Below are positions 44,137-51,847 of a stretch of 64,000 bases of DNA, piece after piece (position 1 is the stretch's first letter; every line of letters begins with the position of its first letter). Location of the stretch: NCBI RefSeq assembly GCF_900215295.1, contig NZ_OCMF01000001.1:1240001-1304000 (forward strand), written 5' to 3'. The stretch is from Salinimicrobium sediminis (GTDB taxonomy: Bacteria > Bacteroidota > Bacteroidia > Flavobacteriales > Flavobacteriaceae). The position numbers were made by a program, and so were the translations under genes. Below the pieces are notes generated by a model, which saw only the letters and a list, made by a program, of their open reading frames with translations, was not told the origin of the DNA and ran no database searches.

Positions 44137-44562
44137 CTATTTTTCTTTATTCAGCAGGTAGCGGTAATCTTCAAAGCTCATTCCGCTAAAGATCTGGATA
44201 GAGCGTTTGATGATCCCTTCAGAAACAGATGGAGAGAAGCCAAGGCCTATCGCGTATTTTCGCAGTAGTTCTTCCTCTTCCTCCTCGATATCATGGTCTG
44301 AATAAATGATCCTGAATAAATCGTAAAGCCGCTCGAGCCGTCCCTCTACCGAATTATTTGGATGAATAGGAAAGGCATTAGGGTTCTTAAGCACCTTTGT
44401 GTATTCATCTTCACCAATGTCCAGTTTCCTTGCGAACCTTTTTAGCTGTGCTTCTTCATATTTATTGATTTCTCCGTCTGCAGCGGCAAGATTGACAATA
44501 GCGGCAAAATGCCCTAAATTCCTAAGGTGTTCCCCGGTTCCAAAAAGGTCTGAAAATGACAT
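44137..44562 (-). CDS. TerB family tellurite resistance-like protein
   Basis: A 141-residue all-helical TerB-like protein: FAAIVNLAAADGEINKYEEAQLKRFARKL (about 18-46) and IIYSDHDIEEEEEELLRKYAIGLGF carry the paired acidic metal-binding pattern of the fold. It is isolated, without other Ter genes, so tellurite resistance itself is not implied. Confidence 0.88.
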   Translation of the reverse strand: MSFSDLFGTGEHLRNLGHFAAIVNLAAADGEINKYEEAQLKRFARKLDIGEDEYTKVLKNPNAFPIHPNNSVEGRLERLYDLFRIIYSDHDIEEEEEELLRKYAIGLGFSPSVSEGIIKRSIQIFSGMSFEDYRYLLNKEK

Positions 44563-44620
44563 ATCACTAATTTTTTTTCAAATATAGCAAATAGCGCAGT
44601 AATTATACTTTGTGTTTGGG

Positions 44621-44710
44621 GGTTTCCCCTGCCTTCCCGGCAGGGGCCGCGCTTTCCGCTCATAGTCCCTCGCCTTTGCAGGCTGCGGGAGCTATCCGCT
44701 GCAATCGCTA
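44621..44710 (+). repeat. Conserved-end hairpin element, copy 2
   Basis: Starts with a palindrome variant CCCCTGCC (44626-44633), loop TTCCC, GGCAGGGG (44639-44646), then GCTTTCCGCTCATA, an imperfect central stem (about 44664-44692) and CCGCTGCAATCGCT. Compare 35041-35140. The CTGCC...GGCAGG stem stands exactly where the 20-bp palindrome is in copy 1, so the two may be related. Confidence 0.65.
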
Positions 44711-44790
44711 ACCCATCAAAAAGAGTCTGGCAGTTTTAATTTTTTCCTAATGCTACAGCTGCCCTGTAGAAATATTCCTAACTTGAATTT

Positions 44791-45840
44791 ATGCTGCTTA
44801 AAAAACAGAAAAAACCCCTGCTTTGTTTTGATGAGAAAGGGATCTACTGCGAACCCGCAGGAGTCTACCTTGATCCCTGGAAGCCGGTCGATAAAGCCAT
44901 TATTACTCACGGTCATGCCGATCATTCACGTTGGGGGCATAAGCAGTATATCACCCATCACACCAATGTTCCAATAATTAAACACAGGTTAGGGGATATT
45001 GAAGTTTCCGGAAGGGACTACGGCGAAACTTTCAGCATCAATAATGTGAAATTTTCCCTTCATCCTGCCGGGCACATCATAGGTTCTTCCCAGGTGAGAG
45101 TAGAGCATAAGGGCGAGGTGTGGGTGTTTAGTGGAGATTATAAGACCGAAGATGATGGTTTGGCTGTGCCCTATGAACCTGTGAAATGCGATGCTTTTAT
45201 AACGGAATGTACCTTTGGATTACCGGCCTTCAAATGGCTTCCGCAGGAACAGGTGATGAACGATATCAACAGCTGGTGGCAACAGAATCAGTCTGAAGGT
45301 AAAACTTCTATTCTCTTCGGATATTCCCTCGGAAAAGCCCAACGGCTGCTGAAATTTTTAGATCCGTCTATAGGTAAGATATTCACCCACGGAGCAATTG
45401 AAAACATGACCGAAGTAGTCCGGCCTTTTGCTGAACTTCCGGAAACCACCCGCATCACCAGGGAAACAAAGAAAGAAGAGATCAGAGGCGGTATGGTACT
45501 GGCGCCACCCAGTGCCCATGGCAGCACCTGGATCAGGAAAATGGTGCCATACGAGACGGGGATGGCCAGCGGCTGGATGGCTTTTCGTGGCGCGCGCCGC
45601 CGCAGGGCCGTTGACCGCGGATTTGTACTCTCAGATCATTGCGATTGGCAGGGTTTATTATCATCTATAAAAGCTACAGGTTGCGACCGGGTGATCTGTA
45701 CCCACGGCTATTCCGAGATATTTTGCCGGTTCCTTAACGAGATTGGCTACGACGCCCGCACCGCTGATACCCAGTACGAAGGGGAACTGGCAGAGATGAA
45801 TCCGAAGTCGGAGGATAAGGATATTGACAATGAACAATAA
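44791..45840 (+). CDS. Ligase-associated DNA damage response exonuclease (MBL fold)
   Basis: A 349-residue metallo-beta-lactamase-fold nuclease of the CPSF/SNM1-like type: IITHGHADHSRWGHK (HxHxDH, about 36-50), HPAGHIIGSSQVRV, VFSGDYKTEDDG and ICTHGYSE near the end. It is the first of four co-directional genes (exonuclease, ligase, Lhr-like helicase, PdeM) that form the ligase-associated DNA repair cluster. Its last codons (DIDNEQ) lie inside a dispersed AT-rich repeat. Confidence 0.92.
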   Translation: MLLKKQKKPLLCFDEKGIYCEPAGVYLDPWKPVDKAIITHGHADHSRWGHKQYITHHTNVPIIKHRLGDIEVSGRDYGETFSINNVKFSLHPAGHIIGSSQVRVEHKGEVWVFSGDYKTEDDGLAVPYEPVKCDAFITECTFGLPAFKWLPQEQVMNDINSWWQQNQSEGKTSILFGYSLGKAQRLLKFLDPSIGKIFTHGAIENMTEVVRPFAELPETTRITRETKKEEIRGGMVLAPPSAHGSTWIRKMVPYETGMASGWMAFRGARRRRAVDRGFVLSDHCDWQGLLSSIKATGCDRVICTHGYSEIFCRFLNEIGYDARTADTQYEGELAEMNPKSEDKDIDNEQ

Positions 45841-45862
45841 TATCAATTAGCAATAAACAATA
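45831..45862. repeat. AT-rich dispersed repeat, copy 2, and direct repeats beyond
   Basis: TATCAATTAGCAATAAACAA matches copy 1 at 38341-38370 in the opposite orientation with one mismatch. It overlaps the exonuclease stop. Beyond it, 45869-45896 has short GTGATCAGTGGTCAGTGATC-type tandem repeats and 45928-45957 repeated AATTAACC, as also at 51735-51768. Confidence 0.6.
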
Positions 45863-45968
45863 AAAAAGTGATCAGTGGTCAGTGATCGGTGATCAGAAAA
45901 AAGAATAATGAAAAAATTCCATTTTCCCAATTAACCAATTAACCAATCACTAATCACCAAGAACCAGC

Positions 45969-47558
45969 GTGAACGAATTCGCAGCACTTATAAGGGAACT
46001 TGACAGCACCAACAAAACCACGGTGAAGGTGGCGGCGTTGACGCGCTATTTTCAGCGGGTACCGAATAAGGATAAGGTGTGGGCTATAGCTATTTTATCC
46101 CATCGTCGTCCGCCAAGGCCAGTCAATACTACCTTGCTTCGCACATTTGCTGCCGACCTGGCCAACATTCCGCTTTGGTTGTTCGAAGAATCCTATCACA
46201 TTGTGGGTGATTTGGCTGAAACCATTGCCCTTGTAATACCACCGGCAGAAGAATCGAGTGAAAAAAGCTTAACACAATACCTGGAGGAGATTATCGATTT
46301 GAAATCAGCCACCGAAGCTGATAAGAAGGAATATCTTCACGAAAATTGGGCGGCACTGAACTATTACGAGCGCTTCGTTTTTACCAAACTGATTACCGGA
46401 AGTTTCAGGATTGGAGTGAGTCAGAAGTTGATGACCCGTGCGCTTTCCAAAGCTACAGAAATCGATGAAGATGTGTTGGCCTATAAATTGATGGGCGACT
46501 GGGATCCGCAGAAAATTACCTTTCAAAAGCTCATTTTAGAGGAGAATGAAGAAGATTTTCTTTCCAAACCTTATCCCTTCTACCTGGCTTATGCTATCGA
46601 AGGCGAACCTGAAGATCTCGGTGATCCTGCCGATTGGAGTGCTGAGCATAAATGGGATGGGATAAGATCACAGGTAGTGATTCGCAACAGGGAGATCTTT
46701 GTGTGGAGCCGGGGAGAGGAATTGGTGACCGATAAGTATCCTGAATTTTCTTCCTTTTTGGAGCTCATTCCTGACGGAACAGTAATAGACGGAGAGATCC
46801 TGCCGTTTCCTGGTGGAAATATCGGAACCTTCAATGACCTTCAAACCCGCATCGGCCGAAAAACAGTCTCCAAAGCGCTTCTGAATAAAGTCCCTGTGAT
46901 CCTTAAAGCTTATGATGTGCTGGAGTGGGAGGGAAAAGACATCCGCACTTTGCCCTTTTTGGAAAGAAGAAAGATCCTGGAGAGGCTGCATACAACGGTA
47001 GGAACAGAAAAACATCCGTTTCACCTTTCAAAAACAATTTCATTCAATAAATGGGAAGAAGCTGCAGCCGAAAGGGAGCGGGCCCGGGAGGAGAAGAGTG
47101 AAGGCTTGATGCTGAAGCGCTGGGATTCCCCTTACCTGGTGGGAAGAAAAAAGGGAGACTGGTGGAAATGGAAGGTAGAACCGCTTACGGTAGATGCCGT
47201 TCTCACCTACGCCATGCGAGGCCACGGCCGCCGTTCTAATTTGTTTACAGATTACACTTTCGCCCTGTGGCAGGATGAGGAGCTCGTCACCTTCGCTAAA
47301 GCTTATTCCGGACTCACAGATGCCGAATTCCGTCAGGTAGACGCCTGGATTAAAAGAAATACATTAGAACGTTTCGGCCCCGTTCGTTCAGTGAAACCGG
47401 AATTGGTTTTCGAAATAGCCTTCGAAGGCATAGCCGAATCCAACCGGCATAAAAGCGGGGTGGCCACCCGCTTCCCGCGGATTTTAAGGTGGAGACAGGA
47501 TAAGAAAATAGAAGAAGCAAATACAATAGAAGAATTGAAGCAGTTGATTCCTAAGTAA
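45969..47558 (+). CDS. ATP-dependent DNA ligase (ligase-associated repair cluster)
   Basis: A 529-residue ligase. The N-terminal DNA-binding domain spans about 1-185; motif I is AEHKWDGIRSQVV with the adenylated Lys at about residue 222 (KxDG); IDGEILPF is motif III, EGLMLKRWDSPY motif IV and GDWWKWKVEP motif V; an OB domain follows. It seals nicks with ATP as cofactor and is distinct from the replicative NAD-dependent LigA. The start is a GTG at 45969. Confidence 0.95.
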   Translation: MNEFAALIRELDSTNKTTVKVAALTRYFQRVPNKDKVWAIAILSHRRPPRPVNTTLLRTFAADLANIPLWLFEESYHIVGDLAETIALVIPPAEESSEKSLTQYLEEIIDLKSATEADKKEYLHENWAALNYYERFVFTKLITGSFRIGVSQKLMTRALSKATEIDEDVLAYKLMGDWDPQKITFQKLILEENEEDFLSKPYPFYLAYAIEGEPEDLGDPADWSAEHKWDGIRSQVVIRNREIFVWSRGEELVTDKYPEFSSFLELIPDGTVIDGEILPFPGGNIGTFNDLQTRIGRKTVSKALLNKVPVILKAYDVLEWEGKDIRTLPFLERRKILERLHTTVGTEKHPFHLSKTISFNKWEEAAAERERAREEKSEGLMLKRWDSPYLVGRKKGDWWKWKVEPLTVDAVLTYAMRGHGRRSNLFTDYTFALWQDEELVTFAKAYSGLTDAEFRQVDAWIKRNTLERFGPVRSVKPELVFEIAFEGIAESNRHKSGVATRFPRILRWRQDKKIEEANTIEELKQLIPK

Positions 47559-47810
47559 ATTGAGGTGCGACGGACCACCCCATCTCCGCTCCGCGGATCC
47601 ACCCCTCCTTAAAACATGGAGGGGAGCTTTACCGAAACAACTTTGCTGTTTCGCTTGGTAAAACCTGGGTTTAGTAAAGCCAAGAAGTGAAGTAAAATTT
47701 TAAATAGTAGTACAAATAGCTCCTTCCCTTGCTAAGGGAACCTGCCTGCCGGCAGGCAGGGGTGGCTCCGGCGAATAGCCGGAGACGGAAGGGTCCAACC
47801 ACGCAGAATC
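47559..47810. other. Ligase-helicase spacer with palindromes
   Basis: This 252-bp gap between co-directional cluster genes has hairpin CCCCTCC/GGAGGGG (about 47602-47624), the 20-bp palindrome at 47741-47760 and a GGCTCCGGCGAATAGCCGGAG hairpin-like stretch (about 47764-47784). No gene is seen. The other junctions of the cluster are shorter, so these repeats seem to have entered an operon. Confidence 0.55.
47741..47760. repeat. 20-bp perfect palindrome, fourth copy
   Basis: Same CCTGCCTGCCGGCAGGCAGG, here between CCCTTGCTAAGGGAA and GGGTGGCTCCGG, 51 bp before the helicase ATG. Confidence 0.9.
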
Positions 47811-50288
47811 ATGAATAAGAGAGAACTCATAAAACTCGCCAACGACTGGTTCAAATCCCGGTCCTGGAAATCTTTTGCTTTTCAAATGGAGTCCTGGAAG
47901 GCATTTTTGGAGGGTAAGCATGGCCTGCTCAATGCCCCCACCGGAAGCGGAAAAACCTATGCCCTATGGATCCCTATTGTTCTCGATTACATCAAGCAAA
48001 ACCCCGATTATAAAACCAAACATAAACCGGGCTTGAAGGCTATTTGGATCACGCCCCTGCGGGCACTCTCGGTCGAAATTGAGCAGGCAGCCAACAGGTT
48101 CGCTCAGGATCTGGGAAGCCAATTGACAGTGGGCATCCGCACCGGGGACACCTCTCAAAAGTTACGTGCCGCCCAGAAGAGACAAATGCCCGACCTTCTT
48201 ATCACCACACCCGAAAGTCTACAGCTGCTACTTGCTTCAAAAGGCTATGAAAAGGTCTTTCAGGATCTTAATGCGATTGTAATTGACGAGTGGCACGAGC
48301 TGCTGGGAACCAAACGCGGAGTGCAGATCGAACTGGCTCTTTCCCGCCTAAAAACTGTAGCTCCAAAAATGAAGATCTGGGGCATTTCTGCTACTATCGG
48401 AAACCTTCAGGAGGCACGGGAGGTGCTGCTGGGTCCGGGATCGAAAGCTTTTGAGAATTCGGTGTTGATCAGGGCCGATATTCAGAAGAAGATCACGGTA
48501 AAATCTATCATTCCCGAGAAGATGGAAACCTTTCCCTGGAGGGGACATTTGGGGCTGCATCTCATTGATGAGGTGGTTCCTATCATCCGGAAGTCGAGAA
48601 CTACCTTGCTTTTCACCAATACCCGTTCTCAATGTGAGATCTGGTTTCAAAGAATACTTCAGAAGTATCCGGAGTTCGCCGGGGAACTGGCCATGCACCA
48701 CGGGAGTATCAATAAAGAGACAAGACTGTGGGTAGAGCAGGCTATCCGGGATGAGCAGCTAAAGGCGGTGGTAGCAACCTCCAGCCTGGATCTGGGAGTG
48801 GATTTTGCACCGGTGGAGACCATTATCCAGATTGGGGGACCCAAAGGTGTGGCCAGATTTCTTCAGCGGGCAGGCCGAAGTGGTCACCAGCCGGGAAAAG
48901 AGAGTGTGATCTACTTTTTGCCCACCCACGCTATGGAACTTATTGAAGCTTCAGCTTTACAAAAGGCGGTGAAAAATACAGTAGTTGAGGACCGGATCCC
49001 GTATCTCAATTCTTTTGATGTTCTGGTTCAGTATTTAACGACTCTTGCAGTTTCTGACGGATTTTTTCCGAAGGATATTTATCCTGAAGTTAAATCCACC
49101 TTCTGCTATCAGGCGCTTTCCGAAGAACAGTGGGAATGGCTGCTGAATTTCATCACCCAAGGGAGTCAGACGTTGCAGGCGTATGACGAGTATAAAAAAG
49201 TGGAAATCGAGGAGAACGGACTTTTTAAAGTGAACAACAGAGCAGTTGCCATGCGGCATCGCCTGCAGATTGGAACTATTGTGAGCGATGCGGTGCTGGC
49301 GGTAAAATATCTTGGTGGCGGCTATATTGGCACTATTGAGGAATGGTTTATTTCTAAATTGAACCCCGGGGATGTGTTCACTTTCGCCGGAAAGAACCTG
49401 GAGCTGTACCAGATCAAGAATATGCAGGTTATCGTAAAGAAGTCGAAGGTAAAGAATTCCCGTTTCCCCAGCTGGGCAGGCGGCAGGATGAGTTTTTCGG
49501 CACAAATGAGTGAGCTGCTTCGGGAGGAGATGTTTGTAGCTTCAGAAATTGAAGAGGCTTCTTCAGCAGAAACTTCAACAGAACTCCAGGCGATGCATAA
49601 CATTTTTCAGAGGCAAAAAAGAGAATCCATCATCCCGAAAAAGGATGAATTCCTGATAGAAACCTTTAAAACTCGGGAAGGATATCATGCAATTTTTTAC
49701 CCTTTTGAAGGCCGCTTTGTACACGAAGCTATGGCAAGTTTACTCGCCTACCGGATCAGTCTGCTGTCACCCATCACTTTCTCTCTTGCCTTTAATGACT
49801 ACGGATTCGAACTGCTTTCTGATCAGCAGATAGATATGCAGCAGGTGTTTGACAACGACCTTTTTTCTGCCGAATACCTTATGGATGACCTTCAGAAAAG
49901 TTTGAACTCGACTGAAATGGCACGCCGGAAATTTCGGGATATTGCCGTCATCGCTGGAATGGTTTTCACCGGTTTTCCGAATAAGATGATCAAGACCAAG
50001 CATCTTCAGTCGAATTCCCAGCTTCTTTTCAGCGTTTTCAGGGATTATGAGCCGGACAATTTATTGTTTCAGCAGGCGTTTAGGGAGACATTCGAGCACC
50101 AGTTAGAGGAAGGAAGATTAAGATTGGCGATGGAACGCATTTCGGAACAAAAATTGGTCTGGAAGCAATGTGAAAAACCGACACCTTTTGCCTTCCCTAT
50201 CATTACCGACAGGATGCGCGAGAAATTATCTTCAGAAAAACTGGAGGATAGAATTAAGAAAATGATGGCTCAATGGGGAGACCTGTAG
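47811..50288 (+). CDS. Ligase-associated DEXH-box helicase (Lhr-like)
   Basis: An 825-residue SF2 helicase: Walker A NAPTGSGKTYAL (about 43-54), DEXH box VIDEWHELLG (about 158-167), SATIGN (about 193), MHHGSINKETR and TSSLDLGVDFA, and motif VI RAGRSGHQPGK (about 358-368). A C-terminal winged-helix and Lhr-core region follows (about 420-825). It unwinds DNA or DNA-RNA hybrids. It is part of the ligase cluster and overlaps or abuts the PdeM gene. Confidence 0.95.
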   Translation: MNKRELIKLANDWFKSRSWKSFAFQMESWKAFLEGKHGLLNAPTGSGKTYALWIPIVLDYIKQNPDYKTKHKPGLKAIWITPLRALSVEIEQAANRFAQDLGSQLTVGIRTGDTSQKLRAAQKRQMPDLLITTPESLQLLLASKGYEKVFQDLNAIVIDEWHELLGTKRGVQIELALSRLKTVAPKMKIWGISATIGNLQEAREVLLGPGSKAFENSVLIRADIQKKITVKSIIPEKMETFPWRGHLGLHLIDEVVPIIRKSRTTLLFTNTRSQCEIWFQRILQKYPEFAGELAMHHGSINKETRLWVEQAIRDEQLKAVVATSSLDLGVDFAPVETIIQIGGPKGVARFLQRAGRSGHQPGKESVIYFLPTHAMELIEASALQKAVKNTVVEDRIPYLNSFDVLVQYLTTLAVSDGFFPKDIYPEVKSTFCYQALSEEQWEWLLNFITQGSQTLQAYDEYKKVEIEENGLFKVNNRAVAMRHRLQIGTIVSDAVLAVKYLGGGYIGTIEEWFISKLNPGDVFTFAGKNLELYQIKNMQVIVKKSKVKNSRFPSWAGGRMSFSAQMSELLREEMFVASEIEEASSAETSTELQAMHNIFQRQKRESIIPKKDEFLIETFKTREGYHAIFYPFEGRFVHEAMASLLAYRISLLSPITFSLAFNDYGFELLSDQQIDMQQVFDNDLFSAEYLMDDLQKSLNSTEMARRKFRDIAVIAGMVFTGFPNKMIKTKHLQSNSQLLFSVFRDYEPDNLLFQQAFRETFEHQLEEGRLRLAMERISEQKLVWKQCEKPTPFAFPIITDRMREKLSSEKLEDRIKKMMAQWGDL

Positions 50289-50296
50289 CTTCAAAA

Positions 50297-50935
50297 ATGA
50301 CAAAAACACTTACACTTTTTAACCAGACTTTTATTTTACATCCTTCCGGAGCTATGTTTTGGGAGGAAGAAGACCTGCTGGTGATAAGTGATGTGCACCT
50401 GGGGAAGGTTTCTCATTTCCGGAAATTTGGAAGTGCAGTGCCGCAGAAGGCCATTGCCGGGAATTTCAAAAAAATGGATGAGGTGATCGGCTTTTTTGAC
50501 CCCTCTAAAATTGCATTTTTGGGAGATCTTTTTCACAGTTCGCTTAATAAGGAATGGCTTCTTTTTGAGCAATGGATGGAAACCGTTTCTGCTGAAGTTA
50601 TTCTTGTGGAAGGAAATCACGACATTATTTCTCCGCTGAAATACGAAGCCCTCGGAATTTTTATTACTTCGGAAATGGTCATAAAGAATTTCCTTTTCAC
50701 ACATCATCCTGAAGAAAGAGAAGGATTTTTTAATTTTTCCGGACATATACATCCCGGCGTGAAGATCAATGGTCATGGCCGGCAACAACTGAAGCTTTCC
50801 TGTTTTTTCAAATCCAAAGATCAGCTCATCCTGCCCGCATTTGGAGAATTCACCGGAAAACACATTCTCATACCGCAGGGAGATGATGAGGTGTATGTGG
50901 TGACAAAAGAAGAAGTGATTTATTTGAATGATTGA
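50297..50935 (+). CDS. pdeM: Ligase-associated DNA damage response endonuclease PdeM
   Basis: A 212-residue calcineurin-like metallophosphoesterase from ATG 50297 (MTKTLTLFNQTFILHPSG); an in-frame ATG at 50273 overlapping the helicase end would add eight residues. The metal site motifs are all present: ISDVHLGKVSHFRK, FLGDLFHS, VEGNHD, FTHHPEE and FSGHIHPG. It is the last gene of the repair cluster and probably acts as an endonuclease or phosphodiesterase with the helicase. Confidence 0.93.
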   Translation: MTKTLTLFNQTFILHPSGAMFWEEEDLLVISDVHLGKVSHFRKFGSAVPQKAIAGNFKKMDEVIGFFDPSKIAFLGDLFHSSLNKEWLLFEQWMETVSAEVILVEGNHDIISPLKYEALGIFITSEMVIKNFLFTHHPEEREGFFNFSGHIHPGVKINGHGRQQLKLSCFFKSKDQLILPAFGEFTGKHILIPQGDDEVYVVTKEEVIYLND

Positions 50936-51035
50936 AAAAGATTCAAGAGCCAAGAGCCTAGAGACAAGACTTATTCATGCTAAACCCTTTAGTTGATTCT
51001 TCGAAATTGAGATAGAAATTAATTATCTTAGTAAA

Positions 51036-51221
51036 ATGGAGCCAAATATAAAAATTAAGATAGTGAAATTGTTGGATGAGATGCCAGAGGATTTGCTGAA
51101 GGAGGTCTATATTGTTCTTGAAAATTATGTGGAGGAAAAACCAAACAAATTAAAACTGTCCAGGAACCTCAATAAAATTCTTGAAGAGGATCAAAACCTT
51201 CTCCAAAGACTTTCAAAATGA
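51036..51221 (+). CDS. Putative antitoxin of a Doc-type toxin-antitoxin pair
   Basis: A 61-residue protein (MEPNIKIKIVKLLDEMPEDL) with a helical N-terminus and a basic-acidic tail. No Phd-type DNA-binding pattern is visible. It is called an antitoxin only because of context: its stop overlaps the start of the Doc-like gene by four bases (ATGA) and it is small and upstream, as in type II toxin-antitoxin operons. Confidence 0.72.
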   Translation: MEPNIKIKIVKLLDEMPEDLLKEVYIVLENYVEEKPNKLKLSRNLNKILEEDQNLLQRLSK

Positions 51222-51592
51222 TCTCATTAGATGAGGTACTGCAAATCCATGAGATCCTTATAAAGCGATTTGGAGGTACTTCCGGATTGAGAGATAAGAA
51301 CCTTCTTGAATCTTCTTTGCAGAGACCGTTCGCTACCTTTGATGGAGAAGAACTCTATCCAACTTCCGTTGAAAAAGCCGCTGCGATTATAGAAAGTATA
51401 GTGTCAAACCATCCTTTTATGGACGGGAATAAAAGGACCGGGTATACTGTGATGAGATTAATACTCTTGAATGAAAATTTAGATATTTCTGCTTCAGAAG
51501 ATGAAAAATATGATTTTGTAATCCGAATAGCTGAAGGTAAATCTGATTTCGAACAAATCAAGAAATGGATTAACGAGAATTTGAAGAAGTGA
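51218..51592 (+). CDS. doc: Doc/Fic family toxin
   Basis: A 124-residue single-domain Fic/Doc protein. The active-site motif is HPFMDGNKRTGY (about residues 66-77): the catalytic His is present and the NK pair at the GNK position is that of Doc, which phosphorylates EF-Tu, rather than of AMPylating Fic proteins (GNGR). The N-terminal ISLDEVLQIHEILIKRFGG is typical of Doc. It is probably a growth-arresting toxin controlled by the small gene it overlaps. The target is inferred from the family. Confidence 0.9.
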   Translation: MISLDEVLQIHEILIKRFGGTSGLRDKNLLESSLQRPFATFDGEELYPTSVEKAAAIIESIVSNHPFMDGNKRTGYTVMRLILLNENLDISASEDEKYDFVIRIAEGKSDFEQIKKWINENLKK

Positions 51593-51847
51593 TAACCTTG
51601 TTGCCTGAGACTAAAATTTCACACAGAGTCCACAAAGTTTAAAAAGAAAGATCACAAAGAGATCTACGGACATCAGCGAAATCTGCGGGAACCTTATAAG
51701 CAAAGGCAACAGCTGAAAAACTCATAACGTTCCAATTAACCAATCCCCAATTAACCAATCCCTTCTCTCTAATTTAACTTCTGTTTAAAACTCACCCCCT
51801 TTAAGCATTGAACTATAAACTTTATCTTTGCCCCAAATTTTTAATTT
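51593..51847. other. Doc-mfd intergenic region
   Basis: This 255-bp gap contains repeated AATTAACCAATCC motifs (51737-51767), also present before the ligase gene, and the mfd -7 box. Nothing else is recognised. Confidence 0.5.
51823..51830 (+). promoter_or_regulatory. -7 box of mfd
   Basis: TATCTTTG, a perfect TAnnTTTG match, 17 bp before the TTG start at 51848; the nearest TTG is only 12 bp upstream. Confidence 0.5.

Noticed and set aside
50336-50953. 205-codon reverse frame opposite PdeM
   Set aside because: PdeM has all metallophosphoesterase motifs and the antisense frame has none.
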